Source: an uncultured Caulobacterales bacterium (GTDB taxonomy: Bacteria > Pseudomonadota > Alphaproteobacteria > Caulobacterales > Maricaulaceae). From it: DNA of 64,000 bases. The stretch covers positions 1 to 64,000 of the forward strand of contig CANNER010000001.1 of the NCBI GenBank assembly GCA_947503715.1, written 5' to 3'. Positions 29,717 to 38,304 of the stretch are shown piece by piece (the first letter of the stretch is position 1; each line of letters opens with the position of its first letter). Made by a program: the position numbers and the translations under genes. A model generated the notes under the pieces. The model worked only from the letters and a program-made list of their open reading frames with translations. It was not told the DNA's origin and ran no database searches.

Positions 29717-31180
29717 CTATTCGCAGGCATACATATAGTTGCCGCAGGTCTTCATGAAGTGAACCACAGACCCATTTGCGCTCTGAATACGGAAGGCCTG
29801 ACGGTCCCGATCATTCGCTGGCAGGATGGAATATTTATAGTGATGTTGTTTACCCAGACCCAACAGACCGGATGTTCCAACAGGTAGAACCTCTTCGGAG
29901 AACATGTAAGGTTGTGCGTCAGCCCATCCATTTGCGTATCCCATGGATTTGAACAGATAGTTCAAATAGGCCTTGTCAACGGCGCTGGTGCGGAAACGCC
30001 CATCTAGCTTCTCGTAGAATTCTGTTGGTGTCAGACCGTGAGAGTCTCCGAATTCCGGCATAGTGCCAAGGCGAGACATTTGTTTTGGTGTCGTATTGAG
30101 CGGCACATCAAAAATCGCAACAGGAGAGGAGCCACAGACATTCAGATTTGTTTGCTGAACAACGGCAACAGGTTCAGGGGTTGCCGGGCAGAAGGCGGAA
30201 TCACTGACAAGAGAGCCATCCCAACAAGCGACTTGCGGTGATGGCTGAGGAGCAGGACGTGCCGGACATGTACTGGCAACGGGAATGTTAGAGCCGTCCC
30301 AGCAGGTTTGAGTTTGAACGACTGGTGCGGGTTCGGCAGGACACTGACCGGAGTTAAACACCATTGATCCATCCCAGCAGGCATATGTGGGCTTTGGCGG
30401 TGGTGCTACAGGCGCAATCGCTTTTGGTGCTTCGTAAGAGTTTCCAAATCTGTAGCGAAGACCCGTCATCACAGTATGTGCCGCAACATCGCTCAGTGTC
30501 GCTTCAATCGGTGTCGAAGCCTGTGTGACGCTATTCGTGCGCGCACCTTCAAAATCGAAATCAGGTGCGTTCATATAGGTGTAATGCGTGTCCCATGTCA
30601 GATTGTCAGACAACGCATAGCCAAGTCCGGCAATTAATTGCCATCCAAATCCGGAGTCGGTGTCTGAGACGTCACAGCTCACGCCCTGTTGCGCGACGCG
30701 GTCACCGGGACAGACGGGTGTGCGGTTTAATAATCTGTTATTGATAAAGTCATGCGCGACAAGGCTCGCATCGCCGCGGACCAGTCCTAAACCTGCGCCG
30801 ACATAAGGCTCAAGTTTTCCAAGATTGTCGAAATCATAATAGGCATTGAGCATCACAGTGTCTGTGCGAAGCTTTGCAAAGCTCGATGGTACCTGACTTA
30901 TGGAGCCGAAATCCGTCCAGAGCGTGTCTCCATCGAGTTCAAGGCGCCAATTGTCACCAAAATCATAGCCAATACCGAGAGAGGCCGCTCCATTCCCTTC
31001 GCTTTGAATGCCGTCATCATGCACTTGACTCGTGATACCACCCGTTATGTCTGCGTCCGTATGGACGCCATAACCAGCGTTACCACGCAGGTACCAACCG
31101 TCATTGTCATCTGCGAAAGCAGCACCTGACATTAAGAGACTGAGTGCCGAAGCGGCTGAGCATAAAGCTAATTTATTCAT
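29717..31180 (-). CDS. Outer-membrane beta-barrel protein with CWDGS cysteine repeats and an unknown C-terminal domain
   Basis: 487 residues. A signal peptide (1-23) is followed by an eight-stranded-type OmpA-like barrel (about 28-247, GWYLRGNAGYGVH to VMTGLRYRFGNSY). Next come three Pro-rich repeats of the form CWDGSx7-8C (Cys pairs 268/280, 293/305, 319/331). The last ~140 residues (346-487) are not the usual OmpA peptidoglycan domain and I do not recognise them; they have Cys349, Cys479 and Cys486 and basic/aromatic stretches. Each repeat probably closes a small disulfide loop in the periplasmic linker (inference). Confidence 0.85.
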   Translation of the reverse strand: MNKLALCSAASALSLLMSGAAFADDNDGWYLRGNAGYGVHTDADITGGITSQVHDDGIQSEGNGAASLGIGYDFGDNWRLELDGDTLWTDFGSISQVPSSFAKLRTDTVMLNAYYDFDNLGKLEPYVGAGLGLVRGDASLVAHDFINNRLLNRTPVCPGDRVAQQGVSCDVSDTDSGFGWQLIAGLGYALSDNLTWDTHYTYMNAPDFDFEGARTNSVTQASTPIEATLSDVAAHTVMTGLRYRFGNSYEAPKAIAPVAPPPKPTYACWDGSMVFNSGQCPAEPAPVVQTQTCWDGSNIPVASTCPARPAPQPSPQVACWDGSLVSDSAFCPATPEPVAVVQQTNLNVCGSSPVAIFDVPLNTTPKQMSRLGTMPEFGDSHGLTPTEFYEKLDGRFRTSAVDKAYLNYLFKSMGYANGWADAQPYMFSEEVLPVGTSGLLGLGKQHHYKYSILPANDRDRQAFRIQSANGSVVHFMKTCGNYMYACE

Positions 31181-31403
31181 TGTACTTCCCCCAAAGAAAT
31201 TTGTGATCAGACCTGAAAATAACGGTCCGAATATATCCGCATTAACGGATGAGTAACCATATGACGTTTCGGGTCTGAACGCATTCTGAATGAAATCTTA
31301 TCTACCCTCTCAACCCTTTAGAGGCGGGGGTATTTGCCAAACAGCTAAATATCTGACACCTATTATACTTATGAAACGTCATAAGAATTGGGGAGGGGAT
31401 ATT

Positions 31404-32234
31404 ATGAAAATTATTTTACTGAGCACGACACTGGGGTGTTTAACTTTACTGACCGCCTGTCAGCCCGTCACTACGCCCACTGAAATCGAACGCGCGGATA
31501 TCAAAACGCTCTCTGTGACAGGGGTGGGTGAGGTAGAGGTCATGCCCGACCTCTTCGTATTATCAGGCGCGATTATTCAGCAGAGCGAGAACTCGCGTGA
31601 GGCGATGAACGCCTTGGCCGATATCGTCAATGACATTCAGGCGCGGGCAGGGGAGACGGAAGCCCTTACGTCGCAGGAGTTCAGCTTTGCCAGTGTGAAT
31701 ACAACAGGTGTCAAAGACCCGGAATGTCTGCTGTTCAACCAAGAAGCGGACCGCACAAATTCGACCCTGCGCGAAGGCGAAAAACGGATCATAAAACGCG
31801 TCTGTCAGGACATATCCCAACAGGCGAGCATCAGCTTCACCTTCACCGCAGGCCCCCCGAATGAGGCTGGCGATATGCTAGCTGATTTTTCAGAGGCGGG
31901 CGCCATTCGTCTGACGCTGGACGGCTATAAGATCAATAATATTGAGGAAATTGAATTGCAGGCGGGCGAACGCGCCGTGGCCAATGCCCGCGAAAAAGCG
32001 GACCGTCTCGCGGCGGCGGGCGGCGCGACGATTACGGGCGTTGTTGACCTCAATTCCTATCAATCGACTTATAATCAGCGGACTGCCCGACCACCCGTGA
32101 TTAATACGAGCGGGGCGGGTGAAAGTTCGCAACTCGTCGATGGCGGCGCACCCGTCGATGTGACCAGCATCAATCTGGAAGCCGGGATGCAGGTCGTCTC
32201 CGCCGCCGTTCAGTTGGAGTTTATCTATGAATAA
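31404..32234 (+). CDS. SIMPL (DUF541) domain lipoprotein, first of two
   Basis: A 276-residue lipoprotein (lipobox LTAC, Cys19) with a SIMPL domain: SVTGVGEVEVMPDLFVLSGAI at the start, ERAVANAREKADRLAAAGGATI in the helical part and AAVQLEFIYE as the last strand. SIMPL proteins are poorly understood envelope proteins. Start 31404 follows GGGAGGGG; the frame upstream to 31290 has no coding character. It carries two cysteines in an inserted loop (KDPECLLF and KRVCQDI). It overlaps the second SIMPL gene by 8 bases. Confidence 0.87.
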   Translation: MKIILLSTTLGCLTLLTACQPVTTPTEIERADIKTLSVTGVGEVEVMPDLFVLSGAIIQQSENSREAMNALADIVNDIQARAGETEALTSQEFSFASVNTTGVKDPECLLFNQEADRTNSTLREGEKRIIKRVCQDISQQASISFTFTAGPPNEAGDMLADFSEAGAIRLTLDGYKINNIEEIELQAGERAVANAREKADRLAAAGGATITGVVDLNSYQSTYNQRTARPPVINTSGAGESSQLVDGGAPVDVTSINLEAGMQVVSAAVQLEFIYE

Positions 32235-33471
32235 GCTCCTCCTCGGCGCGGCTATCCTCCTCGCAGGGTGCACGGCGCAGACACCAACGGAACAGGTCGT
32301 CCTCGATATGGGCGATCTCGAAGACTACATGTATTTTATGGAGGACCGGGATGAGGAGATACGTGAACCCGTGCCCTTCAAGGCAGAGCCACTCTTTGTC
32401 AGCGCCATCGGTAAGGTACAGGCCCAGCCGGATATTGCCGTCATCACGGCCAGAATTTCAGCCACGGATAAGAACGAATCCAAGGCGACGGAGGAAATGG
32501 GCGGCATCATCAACGCGGTTCAGGCCTCGCTTTCAGGTCTGGAGATCGAGACGGGATTTACCGCGATTGTCTCCAACCGCGAATTCGATCAGGCTTGCCT
32601 GAATGAAAATAATTTCGCGTGGCAGCGGCATAATCAAATCACGCAGGATTATTATTTTAATCGCAATCTGGATCAGCGCGGTGATACGAAAACGAAACGC
32701 CGTCCCGCGAAAGAACGGGTTCCGCAACAGGTCTGCATGGCGCAGGAAATTGAGGTTTCCACCAATATGGTCATCCGGGTGCAACCCCCCGAAGCGGCGG
32801 GTGATGTCTTGCAGGCGCTGTCTGATGCGGGTGCGGAAAATGCGCGGCTCTATGGCTATGATTTCACGGATTATGACGCGCTCTATCAGGACGCGGCGGC
32901 GAAAGCCGTGACCCTCGCACGGGAAAAAGCGGAAACGGTCGCGCGGATAGCAGGCGGTGAGTTGGGTGAGATTGAGAGTTTCTCGGTTAGCAAACCTGAG
33001 CGCACGGGGCGGTTTGGCCCACAGCCCAACGTCATTCGTCCCGCCAATCGCTATCAAGGGCAGGATGGCTCTGTGATAGATCGGCATCTGGAGGAAGATG
33101 GGTCGGGTTGGCAGACACCTCGTAGGAAGCGGCGGGCGGCGCCCGCGCCGCCCATGGCCTCGGTCGCAAATTGGGACGGCAGCGTAGATGATGTAATTGT
33201 CGTGACCGGCTCCAGAATTCAAAGTCCTATGGCCACGCCTGAACCCATCAGCGTTGCTGATTTTGAAGAAACGCAAACCGTGACTCAGGAGGCCGCGACC
33301 TATGTGACGTCCACCGGACAAGAGGTTCGCCAGTCTGGTAACAATACCAACGCGCTGTCCATCAGCTTGCTCTCAGGCCCGCAGACAATTTCAGTCGCTG
33401 CGCGATTGGGTTACAGTTATCCTACACCTCTGGACGGGAAGATCATCGTTGATCCGGACTTGGAAAATTAG
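32227..33471 (+). CDS. SIMPL (DUF541) lipoprotein with a TonB-receptor-like segment
   Basis: A 414-residue lipoprotein (lipobox LAGC, Cys15) paralogous to the previous gene. The SIMPL core is split. VSAIGKVQAQPDIAVITARI (57-76) and DAAAKAVTLAREKAETVARIAGG (222-244) are typical, and ISVAARLGYSYP (388-399) is the last strand. Between the last two lie ~140 extra residues, with a basic Pro-rich part and then DDVIVVTGSRIQSPMATPEP (321-340), which looks like the N-terminal plug start of TonB-dependent receptors. Another insert (about 128-168) is basic. It ends 4 bases into the convergent serine hydrolase gene. Confidence 0.82.
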   Translation: MNKLLLGAAILLAGCTAQTPTEQVVLDMGDLEDYMYFMEDRDEEIREPVPFKAEPLFVSAIGKVQAQPDIAVITARISATDKNESKATEEMGGIINAVQASLSGLEIETGFTAIVSNREFDQACLNENNFAWQRHNQITQDYYFNRNLDQRGDTKTKRRPAKERVPQQVCMAQEIEVSTNMVIRVQPPEAAGDVLQALSDAGAENARLYGYDFTDYDALYQDAAAKAVTLAREKAETVARIAGGELGEIESFSVSKPERTGRFGPQPNVIRPANRYQGQDGSVIDRHLEEDGSGWQTPRRKRRAAPAPPMASVANWDGSVDDVIVVTGSRIQSPMATPEPISVADFEETQTVTQEAATYVTSTGQEVRQSGNNTNALSISLLSGPQTISVAARLGYSYPTPLDGKIIVDPDLEN

Positions 33472-34907
33472 GGCGCGAGGGTTTCCAAAACGGCGGCCGT
33501 GAAAGCGGGGCCGTCGAAATAATTTTCCCGCCAGTCATAGCCGCGTCGGACGATCACCGCATTGCGGGAAGGAACGATAATCAGGAACTGCCCGCGATTG
33601 CCGAGCGCCGCATAAGTGTCATTCGGGACGCCCGGGTAATTTTCATAGCGCCAGAACTGTGCGCCGTATCCCCGACCCGGTTCCAGCGCTTTCTCGCCCT
33701 GTCGATTGGCGGGCTGTGCGGGTGCGGGGGCCGCGACGTAATCCGCCCAGCCTTCCGGCAGAATGCGCTTCGATTGGCCGTCATGCGTCCAGATGCCGTT
33801 ATTTAAATAGAGCTGACCCAGTCGCGCCAGATCGCGAGAGGTTGTCCAAACTTGGCTGGAAAGAATAAAATCTCCACCCCAATCCATTTCCGGCACGGTG
33901 TTGAACATGCCGATTTCATGGAGCAGCGCTTTGAATGGATAGGCATGATATTTGCGGTCATTGTCCATATTCTCACGGAGAACCCGCATGGCCAGCATCG
34001 TGTCATTATTGGCATATTTCCAACGCTCACCCGCTGGCGCTTCCAGCGGATTGCGTGTTGCCTGTTGCGCCATCAACCCGCCGCCGAAATAGACTTGATC
34101 CGTGCGGTTGCCGCCCTTGCCGGGTTCCGGATCGCTGTGAAGACCGCTCGCCATATGGAGCAGATTTTCCAGTGTAATCTCTGCACGCGGATCGCCGGGG
34201 CGGGACCAAGCGTCCAAATCGGCCTTGTCCTCGACATCAATGATACCGTCTTCAACCGCGGCGCCGATGATGGAGGCCCCAACGGATTTCGCGACTGACC
34301 ATGTGCGTTGTGACGTGTGCATATCCCAACCGTCGCGATATCGCTCGCCGATAATGCGGCCATTTTGGAGGATGAGTGTCGCGGTCGTATTGCCCTTGAA
34401 CCTGTCTCCAAATGCGCCGTCCAGAACCACCTCAAATGCGGCTTGGTCAATCGTCTCGGGCAAAGGCGAATCCGGCAGACGGTCACCCATTGGCCAATCG
34501 ACATCGGCCATGTTAACTTTAGGAAATTTCAATTTCACGCGTGGCAGGTTCTGTATGAACCCCGCATTTGCACCTTGGGGTAGGGCGGTACATCCCAGAT
34601 GTTCGCGCCAAGCCGAGATGCGTGGGGGCATGTCATCCGCGAAACTGACGCTGACGGTCTGCGTGTTGGCGTCGATCACGGTCTTGCCTGTTGCCGCCAT
34701 GCCGTCCGCGAAGTCAGGATAGATATTCGCCAGTTCGTCGTCAGAAATTTGGTCGAGTGATTTGCCCGCATTGAAAATGGCGGAGCAGGTGAACATGGCT
34801 TTATAGCCCGCAGCCAGTGCGATATCCTGACGGCTCGGGGTGTTCTCTTGTGAGAGGGCTTGCCCTGCAAAAAGGACCGTCAGCGCCGCCGCAAATCCAA
34901 CTCTCAT
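33468..34907 (-). CDS. Exported serine hydrolase (class C beta-lactamase fold)
   Basis: A 479-residue protein with a signal peptide (1-20). The beta-lactamase/DD-peptidase fold is shown by SVAK (Ser204 nucleophile, Lys207) and YAN (298-300, the YxN motif), with LENLLHMASGLHSDPE between them as in 6-aminohexanoate-dimer hydrolase and esterase relatives. It is more likely an esterase, amidase or peptidase than a resistance enzyme. It overlaps the convergent SIMPL gene by 4 bases and the upstream SRPBCC gene by 4 bases, suggesting an operon with the latter. Confidence 0.87.
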   Translation of the reverse strand: MRVGFAAALTVLFAGQALSQENTPSRQDIALAAGYKAMFTCSAIFNAGKSLDQISDDELANIYPDFADGMAATGKTVIDANTQTVSVSFADDMPPRISAWREHLGCTALPQGANAGFIQNLPRVKLKFPKVNMADVDWPMGDRLPDSPLPETIDQAAFEVVLDGAFGDRFKGNTTATLILQNGRIIGERYRDGWDMHTSQRTWSVAKSVGASIIGAAVEDGIIDVEDKADLDAWSRPGDPRAEITLENLLHMASGLHSDPEPGKGGNRTDQVYFGGGLMAQQATRNPLEAPAGERWKYANNDTMLAMRVLRENMDNDRKYHAYPFKALLHEIGMFNTVPEMDWGGDFILSSQVWTTSRDLARLGQLYLNNGIWTHDGQSKRILPEGWADYVAAPAPAQPANRQGEKALEPGRGYGAQFWRYENYPGVPNDTYAALGNRGQFLIIVPSRNAVIVRRGYDWRENYFDGPAFTAAVLETLAP

Positions 34908-35446
34908 TCTGCGTCTTCTGCCTCGGCTTCCGCTGTTTCCTTATAGAGGTTCAGGACAGCTGGCCAGATTCTGTCGAAATATTCGATACCTTCATCCCAG
35001 GCATCCGTGTCACCAAAGCCCGTATGGAAGAGGCGGAGCTTTGTCGTATCATCATCGACGCGTTGAAATTCAATCTGCAGGGATGTCAGATGTGGGCGGA
35101 TTTTTGGCATGTAAGGCGGCATGGACCATGTGACATGTAACATCTGTTCATAGTGATAGCCCAAGACCTGCCCGTAATCATTGCCCTTGGAACCTTCCTC
35201 GGCAGATGGGTCGAATGAGATGAAATATTTTCCGCCGGGCTGCATCTCAATGATTGCTTCTTCCCCGAAGAAGCTCTCTATGCCCTCAGATGTTGTCCAA
35301 TCTTGCCACACCTCTGATCTGGGGAGATCAATCGTCTCTTCTGCATAGATCATCGGACGCAATTGCGCCTGTGCAGAGGTCGCGCAGGCCAAAGCCGTCA
35401 GTGTGAGCGCTGTTAGCTTACTCGATTTCGTCAGGAATGCCGTCAT
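34904..35446 (-). CDS. Exported SRPBCC (START-like) domain protein
   Basis: An SRPBCC-fold protein resembling the AHSA1 group: EETIDLPRSEVWQDWTTSEGIESFF at the start, MQPGGKYFISFDP, and TKLRLFHTGFGDTDAWDEGIEYFDRIW at the end. It begins with a signal peptide (MTAFLTKSSKLTALTLTALACATSAQAQ), unusual for a mostly cytoplasmic fold, so it probably binds a hydrophobic ligand in the periplasm (inference). I use the ATG at 35446; an earlier start at 35464 is possible. It overlaps the DUF547 gene upstream. Confidence 0.82.
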   Translation of the reverse strand: MTAFLTKSSKLTALTLTALACATSAQAQLRPMIYAEETIDLPRSEVWQDWTTSEGIESFFGEEAIIEMQPGGKYFISFDPSAEEGSKGNDYGQVLGYHYEQMLHVTWSMPPYMPKIRPHLTSLQIEFQRVDDDTTKLRLFHTGFGDTDAWDEGIEYFDRIWPAVLNLYKETAEAEAEDAE

Positions 35447-36572
35447 CTGTTTCAATGTCCTCAATAGTTACGGTCCCGCGTTTGAACCAATCTGTCTTCA
35501 GCAATTTCTGTGCCTTCAGCTCTCGTTCTACCAAGAAAGCTTCTATGGCGGGCCCAAGATTGGCAGAACTGCCCAATGAGATTGGATTGCCGTAAAACTT
35601 CCCAATACCTTGATCTAAACCATAACCGGAGCTGATGTCGGCGACAACATATTCGGGGCTATTTTTGCTTCTAATCCCTGTTTGCTCAAACTCGGAGAAA
35701 ACTTCAGACCTCATTCGACGTTTCAAATATGTCGTGAGGTCTTTCTTGAAATCGGGGAAATACCAAGGCGCAATTTCATAAAAGAACGGCGCAAGTCTTC
35801 CACTATGATAGCCTCGCAGAGAATTGGCATATTCCGTCGCATTATCCCGCAAAAGGGATCTGAGATTTTCTCCGGTATAAGCAATGTTCATGATCGAAGG
35901 ACCGCCCAGATGACCGTGATGAAATCCAAAGGCAATATCGGGATTGTCCCAGTTTGGATATACAATGCGCTCACGTATGTCTCGCAATGACAAATCAAGG
36001 CCATCGATTTTGATTAATTTTGCGTCATGCAGTTTTGCGTCTGAGCCTTTGATGGGTTTGATAAGGTGAGGCCGTCGACTTGGACCCGGGTAATTTGATT
36101 GGATCGTCGTAATAATCAGCGCGTTATGGAGGTTGAGCCAATACGCCAACTGTTCATTGCGCGGTAAGGCGGGGATATCCAACTTATTCCCCAGTGCGAC
36201 CAGTTCCTCTGCATAAGCCGCCATATCTTCTTGAACGAGATCATTCATCATGGGGTAGAGGACTTTATTGCCTTCCATGCGGTAAGGTGAGTCCTCTATT
36301 CTTTGGAGACGGGTCCCTGTCTGGCTCCCTTGTTTCGACGCTCTCGTGCGTGTACTGGGCCCCATAAATAAAACGGTCTCGGATAAAATGAAATCCCAGG
36401 GTTCATAATCTATTCTTGTCGCTTTTGTGGGGCGTGGCGTGAATTGCGAAAGGGGTGCGCTGGACTCAGCCGCAACCGCTTCCACCTCATCCATATTGGC
36501 AAAACTATAAATGGGTGTCGTGATAAGTAGCGTCGCAATCATGGACGCAAAGACTCGGTTTGAGGTCTTCAT
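35418..36572 (-). CDS. Exported DUF547 domain protein
   Basis: A 384-residue protein with a signal peptide (MKTSNRVFASMIATLLITTPIYSFA) and a DUF547 domain in the middle: NEQLAYWLNLHNALIITTI, DLSLRDIRERIVYP, and AFGFHHGHLGGPSI. The conserved Asn, His and catalytic-looking polar residues of that domain are present. Function of the family is unknown; a hydrolase-like fold has been suggested. First gene of an apparent three-gene unit with the SRPBCC protein and serine hydrolase. The sequence is more AT-rich than the two genes downstream. Confidence 0.85.
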   Translation of the reverse strand: MKTSNRVFASMIATLLITTPIYSFANMDEVEAVAAESSAPLSQFTPRPTKATRIDYEPWDFILSETVLFMGPSTRTRASKQGSQTGTRLQRIEDSPYRMEGNKVLYPMMNDLVQEDMAAYAEELVALGNKLDIPALPRNEQLAYWLNLHNALIITTIQSNYPGPSRRPHLIKPIKGSDAKLHDAKLIKIDGLDLSLRDIRERIVYPNWDNPDIAFGFHHGHLGGPSIMNIAYTGENLRSLLRDNATEYANSLRGYHSGRLAPFFYEIAPWYFPDFKKDLTTYLKRRMRSEVFSEFEQTGIRSKNSPEYVVADISSGYGLDQGIGKFYGNPISLGSSANLGPAIEAFLVERELKAQKLLKTDWFKRGTVTIEDIETDDGIPDEIE

Positions 36573-36835
36573 TCTCTTCTCCTTTTGACCGACATGTTCC
36601 GATTTGGAACGCTGGCACGCTGTCGATTTAATGTTGCCTTACCATATAATTACGGCGCTGTGGCCGAAATGTGGTGAAGATTTCTCCATGTAAAACAAAG
36701 ATAATGAAGGGTTAATGGCGCAAGTAAGGCAGGTTTTTCCTGACCTTAACCTTAATTTCCGTTCACTTGAGCCTCTGCCCGAAGCGGCCCATTCCATCCT
36801 CACCGCTGGGGAGCGTTGTTGAGACGGAGAGAAAT

Positions 36836-37222
36836 ATGTCCAACTTAAAGACCATTATTGCGATTGCTGCGGCCACCTGCTTTGCGGGTTCCGCTATCGC
36901 CCAAGACGACACAGAGTCCATTCTGGATACATCACCTGATACGATGGCCAGCGATTTTGCCGCCGCTGATCTGGATCAGGACGGTGCCTTGAATTCGGAT
37001 GAGTTCGTAACATTCGCCGTCATGCGTGCCGAAGCCGGAGAGGCCGACTACCGCGACCTCGTGCTGGGCGGTGAGTATTCTGACAAATTCACGATGCATG
37101 ATGCCGATGCATCGGGTGGCCTGACCGCTGCCGAGCTTGGCGGCGAGGATGAGGATGACATGTCGACCAATATCGAAGCGGATGATATGGATGACGACTA
37201 TGCCGAACCGGAGTTGAACTAG
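36836..37222 (+). CDS. Small secreted EF-hand protein
   Basis: A 128-residue protein with a signal peptide (MSNLKTIIAIAAATCFAGSAIAQ) and two EF-hand-like loops: DLDQDGALNSDEF (canonical spacing) and DADASGGLTAAEL (second, slightly degenerate). The C-terminus is a very acidic tail. It probably binds calcium in the periplasm or outside the cell. The ATG at 36836 follows GGAGAG; the longer frame to 36767 is not a signal sequence. Confidence 0.85.
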   Translation: MSNLKTIIAIAAATCFAGSAIAQDDTESILDTSPDTMASDFAAADLDQDGALNSDEFVTFAVMRAEAGEADYRDLVLGGEYSDKFTMHDADASGGLTAAELGGEDEDDMSTNIEADDMDDDYAEPELN

Positions 37223-37355
37223 CGCCCCTGTTCAACGCCTTTCCACCCGATCATATTCTGGTCGGGTGGATAATCCCGTTCATTTCCAATTTAATTGGAA
37301 CCTTTCCCGAGTGAGCCTGTTGATTACGTATACAAGCAACTTAACAGGAGAATCC

Positions 37356-37886
37356 ATGAAAGCCCTCAAGACAGAGAATCTTGAATTAACACTCGACGAC
37401 AATGTCGTCCAAATGTCCGTGACCGGTGCCATCGCGCCCGAGTCTCTTCAGTCATCTTTTGACTGGATTGAGACCGTCCAATCCGCAAATGACAATATTC
37501 AACTCTGCGTCGAAATGCAGTCTGATGATTTTTCTGATCTCGCCGAGGCGAGCCAGCAATTTCGCCGTGTTGGCGATGTGCTGCGCCGCGCCCATGATAT
37601 TGAACGCTGTGCTGTCGTTACCGATAGTTCTTGGCTCCGTAATTCCGCAAAGGTTGAAGGTGCGGTCATTCCAGGTATGAACATCATGGCGTTTTCACCA
37701 GATGAGGCCGATAGTGCCGGGAAATGGCTGCGTGATGAACCGTTGCTAGAGCCTGAAAAGACTGAGCCGGAAACAGCAATTGTTACCCCACAGTCACCCC
37801 AAAAAGCCGTGGAAGTGCCGCCCTCACCACCCGTTAAGTCGGAAAATCCATGGGATAATTTCTCGGTAAAAAATGTAGACTTATAG
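37356..37886 (+). CDS. SpoIIAA-like (STAS-superfamily) protein
   Basis: A 176-residue soluble protein. The N-terminal ~115 residues resemble the SpoIIAA-like family (LELTLDDNVVQMSVTGAI, CVEMQSDDFSDL, RCAVVTDSSWLRNSAKVEG, MNIMAFSPDEADSAGKWL), a fold related to lipid-binding and STAS domains. A Pro/Glu-rich linker and a short conserved-looking end (NPWDNFSVKNVDL) follow. The ATG at 37356 has an ACAGGAG site. A strong terminator follows. Confidence 0.75.
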   Translation: MKALKTENLELTLDDNVVQMSVTGAIAPESLQSSFDWIETVQSANDNIQLCVEMQSDDFSDLAEASQQFRRVGDVLRRAHDIERCAVVTDSSWLRNSAKVEGAVIPGMNIMAFSPDEADSAGKWLRDEPLLEPEKTEPETAIVTPQSPQKAVEVPPSPPVKSENPWDNFSVKNVDL

Positions 37887-37893
37887 AATTAGC

Positions 37894-37920
37894 AAAAGCC
37901 CTCCCCGGAGGGCTTTTTTT
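37894..37920 (+). terminator. Intrinsic terminator after the SpoIIAA-like gene
   Basis: An 11-base arm (37894-37904) pairs with 37907-37917 and runs into a T-run ending at 37920. It is 8 bases past the stop codon. Confidence 0.88.
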
Positions 37921-37948
37921 AAATGACACAAAATTAGGAATATATCCC

Positions 37949-37978
37949 TTGATTGTTCTTTTTGTTCTTACTATGTTC
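37949..37978 (+). promoter_or_regulatory. Promoter with an overlapping LexA-type box (GTTC-N7-GTTC)
   Basis: TTGATT (37949-37954) and TATGTT (37972-37977) are 17 bases apart, a reasonable sigma-70 promoter 30 bases before the DUF5710 gene. A direct repeat GTTC-N7-GTTC at 37964-37978 covers the spacer and the -10. That repeat is the SOS-box form used by LexA in alphaproteobacteria. A third GTTC lies at 37955-37958. The match is exact but short, so chance is possible. Confidence 0.5.
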
Positions 37979-38007
37979 TCATTATCGAAAGAAAGTGGAA
38001 CAATGTC

Positions 38008-38241
38008 ATGGCAACCAAACATTATCTGAATGTGGCCTATAAAGACCGCGATATGGCCAAACGTCTCGGCGCAAAATGGGATCCATCCGTCCGGCGCTGG
38101 TATTGTCCGGCGGGGTCTCCGTTGGCCAAAATTTTTACGTGGCGGAAAGCGGCGAATACTGTGAATGCTGAAGTTGCCTCTGCTTCCGCCGCCTCTGTGG
38201 CGATGAATGAGAATTTCGATATGTTTAGGGCCGCTGGATAG
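38008..38241 (+). CDS. Small DUF5710-like protein
   Basis: A 77-residue protein whose first 40 residues match the DUF5710 pattern: YLNVAYKDRDMAKRLGAKWDPSVRRWYCPAG. This module is found alone or attached to primases, DNA-repair and plasmid proteins; its role is unknown. The rest is Ala/Ser-rich. It has its own promoter region, with a possible LexA box, and its own terminator. Confidence 0.8.
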   Translation: MATKHYLNVAYKDRDMAKRLGAKWDPSVRRWYCPAGSPLAKIFTWRKAANTVNAEVASASAASVAMNENFDMFRAAG

Positions 38242-38271
38242 CGTTTGAACCAAATATGATGTGGGGCGTTG

Positions 38272-38304
38272 AAAACCTGAGTCAAATCGGCTCAGGTTTT
38301 TTTT
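38272..38304 (+). terminator. Terminator of the DUF5710 gene, ending at the next start codon
   Basis: A 10-bp stem (38272-38281 with 38291-38300) with a 9-base loop and eight T bases (38297-38304). The ATG of the DUF4112 gene begins at the next base, so the hairpin also covers that gene's translation-initiation region. Confidence 0.85.
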
